Source: Sulfobacillus sp. (GTDB lineage Bacteria; Bacillota; Sulfobacillia; Sulfobacillales; Sulfobacillaceae). Taken from it: a stretch of DNA of 64,000 nt. Positions within the stretch are counted from its first letter, which is position 1. The number at the start of each line of letters is the position of its first letter. Positions 58,578 through 64,000 of this stretch are shown in pieces. A program made the translations under genes and the position numbers. The stretch lies in contig DAIDDL010000005.1 of NCBI GenBank assembly GCA_027309085.1, positions 1 to 64,000 of the forward strand, given 5' to 3'. The notes below the pieces were generated by a model that was given only the letters and a program-made list of their open reading frames with translations, made no database searches and was not told where the DNA came from.

Positions 58578-59588
58578 GTGATTAGCGCAACCACTGCAAA
58601 GGACAGAGTGTTATCAGGCATGCAGCCTTCTGGGGCCCTGCATATCGGGAACTGGATGGGGGCCTTGGACAACTGGGTCAACATGCAAGATGTGTATGAT
58701 TCCTATTTTATGGTAGCCGACTATCATTCTCTGACCACGGGGTACCATGATACCCGGGGATTGCCCACCTTGGTATTCCAGATGGTGGTGGACTGGCTGG
58801 CGGCGGGCCTGGATCCAAAACGGTCGGTGATCTTCCGGCAGTCGGATGTCCCGGAGCACGCGGAACTCCACTTGCTCTTAAGCATGATCACGCCTTTGGG
58901 CTGGCTGGAACGGGTGCCGAGCTATAAAGAAAAACTCAAGGAACTGGCGCAAAGGGATATCCACACGTACGGGTTCCTAGGGTATCCGGTTCTGATGTCA
59001 TCGGATATTCTGCTGTACCGGGCTAGCAAAGTGCCCGTGGGCCAGGACCAGGTGCCGCATGTCGAGTTGACTCGGGAAATTGTCCGGCGCTTTAATGGCC
59101 TGTACGGCGAAGTGCTGCTGGAACCCGAGGCGATTCTGACGGAGGCCAAAGTGCTGCCGGGACTCGATGGCAAAAAAATGAGCAAAAGTTATGGCAACAC
59201 CCTGGCGCTAGGCGAAAGCGCGGAAAGCATTGCGAAAAAAATACGCGTGATGATGACAGATCCGGCCCGTGTCCGCAAGTCAGACCCAGGACATCCTGAG
59301 GTGTGTCCAGTTTTCAGTCTGCATAAAATTTTTACCGGGAGCCAGCAGGTGCAGGAAATCGACGGGGCCTGCCGCACAGCTCAGATCGGATGCGTGGACT
59401 GCAAGGCTATTTTAGCCTCACAGATTAATGCCCAGCTCGATCCCATCCGGGAGCGGCGGCTTGAGTGGGAAGAGCATCCCAAGCAAGTGCAGGAGATACT
59501 CCAACAGGGCGCCCGCGAGGCGCAGAAGACGGCGCATGACACGCTGACCATGGTGAAAGACGCCATGCACCTGAACTCACTCGAGTGA
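58578..59588 (+). CDS. trpS: tryptophanyl-tRNA synthetase
   Basis: A 336-residue class I aminoacyl-tRNA synthetase. The HIGH-type motif is HIGN at residues 22-25 (GALHIGNWMGAL), and the KMSKS motif is found in LDGKKMSKSYGN near residue 195. MSSDILLYRASKVPVGQDQVPH in the middle identifies the tryptophan enzyme. The GTG at 58578 follows AGAGGACC. No T-box was recognised in the 70-bp gap before it. The stop overlaps the start of scpA by four bases. Confidence 0.95.
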   Translation: MISATTAKDRVLSGMQPSGALHIGNWMGALDNWVNMQDVYDSYFMVADYHSLTTGYHDTRGLPTLVFQMVVDWLAAGLDPKRSVIFRQSDVPEHAELHLLLSMITPLGWLERVPSYKEKLKELAQRDIHTYGFLGYPVLMSSDILLYRASKVPVGQDQVPHVELTREIVRRFNGLYGEVLLEPEAILTEAKVLPGLDGKKMSKSYGNTLALGESAESIAKKIRVMMTDPARVRKSDPGHPEVCPVFSLHKIFTGSQQVQEIDGACRTAQIGCVDCKAILASQINAQLDPIRERRLEWEEHPKQVQEILQQGAREAQKTAHDTLTMVKDAMHLNSLE

Positions 59589-60289
59589 TACCAGAAGAGG
59601 TCTTGCCGGCAGAGCGCTCGTGGCAAGGAGATATTCAGGCACTGGCACTGAAAGTCCGCCGCAGTCCGATGCTGGCCCGCGAACTGCATCTGGTTTACCT
59701 CGTGCAGTTTGTTTCGGAGCGTTGGCGAGAGGCCGCAGACTTGCAGACGGTGAGCGATGAAGCTCCCGTAACCGCATGGATTATCCGGAGAAAATCTGAT
59801 TTGGTTCTGCCCCAACGGGAAGTTGCTGGGGAAGCCGCGTTGGAGGAATCTGGCGCGGACGGCACCGATGCGCTGTGGCTGGCGGGAGCCGTGCAAGGGC
59901 TCAGGTCGGTGTTTGAGGCGGCCCAGATGTACCACGGGCACGCTTCCCACAGTGGAGACCATGAGGTCTACCATCCCGTGAAGGGAGCGGACCTGCCCAA
60001 ACTGATGGCGTCCTGGCCACAGCTCCGCCCACCCAAACCCACCATAGCGCCCCAGCTTGTGAGGGACGATGAATATCCCCTGGAACAGCGGATGGAACGG
60101 TTGTTAAGGACTTTGCATCAGCGTGCGGGATTAGTGGGCTTTAGGGATGTGACTGGTTCGCCCCAACCTGGCGAGGTGGTGGGCGCGTTTTTGGCCGTTG
60201 TGCATTTATGGCACCAGAACCAGATTGCAGTCCACCAGGACAGTGCCTATGATGAGATCTGGCTGGGTGCTGGGGGAAAGAGACCATGA
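59585..60289 (+). CDS. scpA: segregation and condensation protein A
   Basis: A 234-residue kleisin that bridges the SMC heads with ScpB. It is diverged, but ALKVRRSPMLARELHLVYLV near the start, a middle acidic and Pro-rich part, and the winged-helix end (VVGAFLAVVHLWHQNQIAVHQ) fit ScpA. Position directly before scpB, with a four-base overlap, supports it. The GTG at 59585 overlaps the trpS stop, so no independent ribosome site is needed. Smc is not in the window. Confidence 0.8.
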   Translation: MIPEEVLPAERSWQGDIQALALKVRRSPMLARELHLVYLVQFVSERWREAADLQTVSDEAPVTAWIIRRKSDLVLPQREVAGEAALEESGADGTDALWLAGAVQGLRSVFEAAQMYHGHASHSGDHEVYHPVKGADLPKLMASWPQLRPPKPTIAPQLVRDDEYPLEQRMERLLRTLHQRAGLVGFRDVTGSPQPGEVVGAFLAVVHLWHQNQIAVHQDSAYDEIWLGAGGKRP

Positions 60290-60804
60290 GCGGCGAAACG
60301 GACAGGCGCCTCGAGGCTTTGCTGTTTGCGCAGACTGCTCCCTCATCTGCCGAGCAAATTGCTCTGTGGCTGGGCATAGAGCCAGATAGGGTGCCAGAGG
60401 CCATCGCCCAGTTGTCCGCGAGGCTGGAGCAGTCGGGCTCTGCGCTAGCAGTGCATATGGCGGGTGGGGGATACCTGCTGTCGACTTCTCCCGACCTGGA
60501 CAGTTTTCTCGCCGAGAGGCTGCGCCTGGCAGCTCCGGAACCGCTGTCTGCTGCGGCATGGGAAGTGCTGGCTGTCGTCGCCTACCGCCAGCCGATTACT
60601 CGCTTGGAGGTTGAGGCCGTGCGGCAGGTCAACTCCGAGAGGGCGCTGGACACACTTGTGAACCGGGAGCTGATCGGCCAGGTAGGCCGCAAGGAAGCTC
60701 CGGGACGTCCGATTTTGTATGGAACCACTCCTCAGTTTTTGAAAGAATTCGGCCTTAATGCGATTGAACAACTTCCTGAAGTGAATTTTTCTTCCCGCAC
60801 CTAA
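60286..60804 (+). CDS. scpB: segregation and condensation protein B
   Basis: A 172-residue protein with two winged-helix domains. RRLEALLFAQTAPSSAEQIA at the N-terminus and AWEVLAVVAYRQPITRLEVEAVR followed by GRKEAPGRPILYGTTPQFLKEFGL are typical ScpB. It dimerises and binds ScpA to complete the SMC condensin complex for chromosome segregation. ATG 60286 overlaps scpA. The length is slightly below the usual 190 residues. Confidence 0.92.
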   Translation: MSGETDRRLEALLFAQTAPSSAEQIALWLGIEPDRVPEAIAQLSARLEQSGSALAVHMAGGGYLLSTSPDLDSFLAERLRLAAPEPLSAAAWEVLAVVAYRQPITRLEVEAVRQVNSERALDTLVNRELIGQVGRKEAPGRPILYGTTPQFLKEFGLNAIEQLPEVNFSSRT

Positions 60805-60859
60805 ACTTCCTGGTATATTTTGGGCACAACATTCCCACCCTAAGGGGGGGCGAATCAGC

Positions 60860-61417
60860 ATGTGGATCTGGACGGGTGTTGTCGGCGCGGCAGGGTTGGT
60901 TGTGGCAACCCTGCTGTTTGCCAAAATCATCACCACAATCAGCGTCAGCGGCACAGGTCGGGACTGGTCGATGGCGTATGCCAGCCGATTTTTGGGATGG
61001 CGCGGCGGCTTTTCCTGGAAGGTGCCGATGAGTCCCGCGCAAAGCGCTAAGCCAACGACGGGATTTGACCCGAAAAAGGTCCATAAGGGCATGAAGATGC
61101 TGCGCGTCTTTTCACGTTTTACTGCCCTGCTGTGGAAACGGACGGTGGTCGACGAGTTCTCCTGTGTCATCCACATGGGCATTGATGACGCGTCCAGCAC
61201 AGCCTTGCTGGTGGGATTTGTGAATAACATTCTGGGCCCTTGGGTAAGCTTGCGCATAGCACCGCAATGCACTGCAGCTCCTGAATACGGAATTTATCCA
61301 CTGTGGGACCGTGCAGGAATTTCTGCGGATTTTCATGCCACCTTAAAGTTCCGCCTGTTTGACATCTCAAGCGCGGCAGTCCGGGCTCTGGGGCAGGTAG
61401 CTTTCCGTAAAGCCTAA
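60860..61417 (+). CDS. DUF2953 protein (YtfI-like)
   Basis: A 185-residue protein with an N-terminal signal-anchor helix (WTGVVGAAGLVVATLLFAKII), a soluble region and a hydrophobic patch in the middle. The pattern matches DUF2953 proteins (YtfI of Bacillus), which are encoded next to ytfJ in spore formers. Function is unknown. GGGGGGCGAA precedes the ATG. It is 21 bases before ytfJ, so it probably belongs to the same sporulation transcript. Confidence 0.75.
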   Translation: MWIWTGVVGAAGLVVATLLFAKIITTISVSGTGRDWSMAYASRFLGWRGGFSWKVPMSPAQSAKPTTGFDPKKVHKGMKMLRVFSRFTALLWKRTVVDEFSCVIHMGIDDASSTALLVGFVNNILGPWVSLRIAPQCTAAPEYGIYPLWDRAGISADFHATLKFRLFDISSAAVRALGQVAFRKA

Positions 61418-61438
61418 CGTAAAAAAAGGAGTGGGAAG

Positions 61439-61897
61439 ATGGACAGCATCACTGACAGCAATACTCCGTCGTACGGAGAGGGACATCCTATTGAAAGTCT
61501 GATGAAGACGGCCATGGAATCGATCAAGGGTATGATTGATGTCAATACCGTGGTGGGACAGCCGGTAGAGACACCTGACGGAGGCACCATCATCCCCGTT
61601 TCACGCGTCTCATTCGGGTTTGCGGCGGGAGGCGGGGAATATTGGAAGAGAGAGTCAGATTCCCCCGGCCATCCTTTCGGCGGAGGCAGCGGGGCTGGGG
61701 TGACCGTGCATCCTGTAGGATTCCTTGTTGCTCACGGCGACAATGTGCGGCTGCTCTCGGTTGACCGTGGCGATGTCCTGGAATCCCTAGTGAATAATGT
61801 ACCCCAGTTGATTGACCAAATTCAGCATCTGGTGGGGAAGCCGGGCGCGGATGCCAAGGACACAACGACGCTGGCAGACCCCCACTCCATGACTTAG
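61439..61897 (+). CDS. ytfJ: spore protein YtfJ (GerW family)
   Basis: A 152-residue GerW-family protein made in the forespore. HPIESLMKTAMESIKGMIDVN, GTIIPVSRVSFGFAAGGGE and FGGGSGAGVTVHPVGFLVA are the characteristic parts. AAAAAAAGGAG precedes the ATG at 61439. In Bacillus it is needed for lysozyme-dependent germination steps. It stands eight bases upstream of ku, which links the NHEJ genes to sporulation timing. Confidence 0.92.
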   Translation: MDSITDSNTPSYGEGHPIESLMKTAMESIKGMIDVNTVVGQPVETPDGGTIIPVSRVSFGFAAGGGEYWKRESDSPGHPFGGGSGAGVTVHPVGFLVAHGDNVRLLSVDRGDVLESLVNNVPQLIDQIQHLVGKPGADAKDTTTLADPHSMT

Positions 61898-61905
61898 GTC
61901 AGCGC

Positions 61906-62676
61906 GTGAGAAGCCTATATAAGGGCGTCATTGGATTTGGCATGGTGTCGATTGCAGTCCAGCTGTTTAAGGCGATGGAAGACGAAAAAGTGGAGCTTCA
62001 CCTTTTGCACAAAGTCTGCGGGTCCCGCATCCAGTACCGGAAGCATTGCCCCGTATGCCATATGGACGTGGATGCGTCAGAAGTGGTTCGCGGCGCAGAG
62101 TTGCCGGACGGGCGCTATGTCGTGGTGGAGAGTGAGGCGGCGGGGCCCGCTCCAGATCACACCATAGCGATTGTCAGTTTCCACGACCTTCCGGAGATTG
62201 ATCCGGTGCTGTACCGCCAGGCCTACTGGGTCAAGCCGCTTGCGGGCGCCGAGAAAGCCTACCGATTGCTGGCTGAAACTCTCCAGGACACTCATCTGGT
62301 GGCCTTAGCGACAATGGCTCTGCGGCAGAAGTTTTCTCTGGCGGTTGTCCGGTCAATGGAGCCTCATGTCCTGATGCTGCACAGTCTGTATTTTCCGGAG
62401 AGCTTGCGTGAAGGCGGCAGGGACTTTGGCCAGAACCAGGCTGCGATATCGGACAAGGAACGGGATATGGCCAAGATGCTGGTCATGCAGATGCAGGAAC
62501 CGTTTGTGGCCGCGAATTATCCTAACGAAGCGCGCCGGGAACTGTTGGAGCGGATTCAGGCTGCGTCTCCGCAGGGGGTGCATGCGCCAGATGAGGCGGT
62601 GACTGGAGAGGTGCTGTCCTTGATGGAGCAGCTGCGGGCATCGGTGGAGCAGACAGCTCATCCCCGCCAGGCATGA
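61906..62676 (+). CDS. ku: DNA end-binding protein Ku
   Basis: A 256-residue bacterial Ku. GVIGFGMVSIAVQLFKAMED and ELHLLHKVCGSRIQYRKHCPVC match the family start; the ring-forming core continues to about residue 200. It binds DNA double-strand ends as a dimer and recruits LigD for end joining. GTG 61906 overlaps no strong site, so translation may be coupled to ytfJ. Its stop overlaps the ligase ATG (ATGA), and ligase and polymerase genes follow. In Bacillus the Ku-LigD system works in spores and is under sigma-G. Confidence 0.94.
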   Translation: MRSLYKGVIGFGMVSIAVQLFKAMEDEKVELHLLHKVCGSRIQYRKHCPVCHMDVDASEVVRGAELPDGRYVVVESEAAGPAPDHTIAIVSFHDLPEIDPVLYRQAYWVKPLAGAEKAYRLLAETLQDTHLVALATMALRQKFSLAVVRSMEPHVLMLHSLYFPESLREGGRDFGQNQAAISDKERDMAKMLVMQMQEPFVAANYPNEARRELLERIQAASPQGVHAPDEAVTGEVLSLMEQLRASVEQTAHPRQA

Positions 62677-63491
62677 CCCGGGAGATGGGATTTGTCCAGC
62701 CCATGCTGGCCATCACGGCTGAAGCGCCGTTTGATGACCCAGACTGGCAGTATGAAATCAAATGGGATGGGTACCGGTGCCAGATTCACTGGAACGGCTC
62801 CTTGCACCTTTACTCGAGGCAGGGCCACGATATGGCAGGATGGTTTCCTGACCTCAAGGACACCGGCACTTTTCTGCGCTCGCCAGTGATCCTTGATGCT
62901 GAGCTGGTTGCCTGGGAAGCGGGCCGGCCGTCGTTTTCCGCGTTGCAGAGACGGGCTGCAGCGCCCCATCGCCTGATAGTGTTTGATTGCCTCTACGCCC
63001 AGAAGCGGTGGCTTCTTCATGAACCCCTGAGGGCCCGTCTGGCTATTTTACATGAGGAGATAGAATCCAATGAGCGGGTCGTGTTGTCTGAGGGGGTGGC
63101 TGGGCAGGGAGTGCGTTTGCTTGAGGCCGTGAGGGAGAAGGGGCTCGAGGGGGTAATGGCCAAGCGCTTGCAAAGCCTGTATATTCCCGGTCAGCGCGTC
63201 AGGACTTGGCAGAAGTTCTTGGCCCTCACCAGACTTTGGGCGACAGTCTCCTATGTTTCCCGATCTGAGACTGGGGCGGGCTGGATGTGGTGGGTAGCAT
63301 CAGCAGAAGATCCTGGACATTTTTTGGGGCGACTGCCTGCACCGGGATCGTGGCAGCCGCCGGCGCCGCCGCCAGATGCCCGGGCACAGACCATGCATCT
63401 GGCTAAACCCATTCATGTGGAGGTGTCTTGCCGGGAGATCACGCCCAGCGGGAAGATGAGGCACGGGCGGATCCGCCGGTGGCAGATTTGA
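62673..63491 (+). CDS. ligD: ATP-dependent DNA ligase, LigD ligase domain only
   Basis: A 272-residue ligase. The catalytic lysine is K30 in YEIKWDGYRCQI; DAELVAWE, the nucleotide-contacting GVMAKRL and the C-terminal OB-fold end HGRIRRWQI follow. It contains only nucleotidyltransferase and OB domains, without nuclease or polymerase parts. It matches the N-terminal half of the Bacillus-type LigD (about 610 residues). It overlaps ku by four bases and the following polymerase gene by one base. It would seal DNA ends held by Ku. Confidence 0.92.
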   Translation: MTREMGFVQPMLAITAEAPFDDPDWQYEIKWDGYRCQIHWNGSLHLYSRQGHDMAGWFPDLKDTGTFLRSPVILDAELVAWEAGRPSFSALQRRAAAPHRLIVFDCLYAQKRWLLHEPLRARLAILHEEIESNERVVLSEGVAGQGVRLLEAVREKGLEGVMAKRLQSLYIPGQRVRTWQKFLALTRLWATVSYVSRSETGAGWMWWVASAEDPGHFLGRLPAPGSWQPPAPPPDARAQTMHLAKPIHVEVSCREITPSGKMRHGRIRRWQI

Positions 63492-64000
63492 TGAGCATTC
63501 CTCATCCCGAGCGCGTTATCTTTCCCGGCGCCGGGATTACCCGCCAGCAGATGGTGGACTATTACAGGCAGATGGGACCGCTGATGCTCCCGTACTACCG
63601 GAACAGGGCCCTGACGCTGATTCGCTGGCCCCATGGACTGGGTGGGAGCCACTTTTATCAAAAGCACCGGGATTCGAGTTCGGCGGGCGCCAGTCCGATT
63701 ACCGTGGACAGCGTGGAGCAACTGGCGTGGTGGGCTGCTAGGGGGGCCATTGAATGGCATGTGCCGCTGGGCACGCTGTCCTCGCCAGCCCAGCATGACT
63801 GGGCTGTGATGGATATGGATCCTCCAGGCGAAGATTGGATGCAGGTGGTCGGGGCGGCGCGCATTATGGGCCATCTTTTGGATGTGCTCAGCATTCCTTG
63901 CGCCATGAAGACGTCTGGGCGCCGGGGACTGCACTTTTTTATCCGGATCGAGCCCGAGGATGCGGGCCGCGTGATCCTAGGACTCAAGGCAGTCGCTCAA
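63491..64000 (+). CDS. LigD polymerase/primase domain (partial, runs off the window)
   Basis: The first 170 codons of an archaeo-eukaryotic primase-type polymerase. PERVIFPGAGITRQQMVDYY, the metal-binding DMDPP (D-x-D) and KTSGRRGLHFFI match the LigD PolDom. The ATG at 63491 overlaps the ligase stop by one base (TGATG) and lies in a different frame, so a fused Bacillus-type LigD would need a frameshift. It fills gaps and adds ribonucleotides at ends during NHEJ. The 3' part is outside the window. Confidence 0.9.
   Translation, partial: MSIPHPERVIFPGAGITRQQMVDYYRQMGPLMLPYYRNRALTLIRWPHGLGGSHFYQKHRDSSSAGASPITVDSVEQLAWWAARGAIEWHVPLGTLSSPAQHDWAVMDMDPPGEDWMQVVGAARIMGHLLDVLSIPCAMKTSGRRGLHFFIRIEPEDAGRVILGLKAVAQ

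Noticed and set aside
63480-63500. Sequencing frameshift splitting LigD
   Set aside because: The ligase ends with a complete OB-fold terminus and the polymerase has its own ATG in a TGATG overlap, so a real two-gene arrangement is more likely; kept as a question in the findings.
1-64000. CRISPR arrays, rRNA and tRNA genes
   Set aside because: No regularly spaced direct repeats and no rRNA or tRNA-like sequence were noticed on either strand; a covariance-model scan would be needed to exclude degenerate tRNA genes.

Overview
The window reads as chromosome of an acidophilic, sulfur-oxidising, endospore-forming Bacillota, most like Sulfobacillus. The reasons are co-occurrence of a complete sHdr-type sulfur oxidation cluster with a Bacillus-like sporulation locus (dacF-spoIIAA-spoIIAB-sigF-spoVA), frequent GTG and TTG starts behind strong AGGAGG sites, and a moderately high G+C composition. 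The genus is inferred from gene content; no 16S or marker alignment was possible.

Layout. 1-850: the end of a mobile element (C-terminus of an ExeA/TniB-like ATPase, an unknown protein, a long palindrome and an inverted repeat). 1.0-3.9 kb: proton-translocating transhydrogenase pntAA-pntAB-pntB. 3.9-7.6 kb (minus strand): 2-methylcitrate operon prpC-prpD-prpB with its own promoter and terminator, preceded by a GH31 alpha-glucosidase (7.7-10.1 kb, minus strand). 10.3-15.3 kb: cysQ, murQ, a peptide-binding lipoprotein and a flippase-like protein. 15.3-19.0 kb (minus strand): an orphan sugar-type ABC ATPase, a YlmA-like ATPase and citramalate synthase. 19.2-20.6 kb: an anchored FN3 protein and a divergent unknown gene.

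20.8-32.7 kb is the metabolic centrepiece: dsrE3A, hdrC1, hdrB1, hdrA, an unknown conserved gene, an hdrC2-B2 fusion (hdrB3), etfB, etfA, a membrane Fe-S protein resembling ETF:menaquinone oxidoreductase, two tandem lipoate-binding proteins, then tusA, dsrE and a GAF protein. The likely logic is that TusA/DsrE carriers deliver sulfane sulfur to the Hdr-like complex, the lipoyl proteins act as redox or carrier arms, and electrons leave via EtfAB and the membrane protein into menaquinone. This resembles what has been called a type II sHdr cluster; the duplicated lipoate-binding protein and the linking genes are the parts worth study.

33-47.4 kb is a mixed housekeeping and accessory stretch: a PrsW-like protease, prs, an IS200/IS605 relic next to a T-box riboswitch controlling proBA, PAP2, uracil-DNA glycosylase, two sulfurtransferases, a site-2-type protease, DUF423, unknown genes, a hidden 36-residue membrane peptide with its own terminator, an amino-acid permease and alanine dehydrogenase.

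47.5-64 kb is a sporulation and chromosome-maintenance block with Bacillus-like gene order: xerD, dacF, a DksA/TraR-type protein, spoIIAA, spoIIAB, sigF, spoVAC, spoVAD, spoVAEB, spoVAEA, spoVAF, lysA, trpS, scpA, scpB, ytfI-like, ytfJ, then a two-component NHEJ system (ku, a ligase-only LigD and a polymerase-only LigD that runs off the end). Two candidate forespore promoters with the same -35/-10 spacing precede dacF and spoVAC; the second overlaps the sigF terminator so that spoVA transcripts would start inside it.
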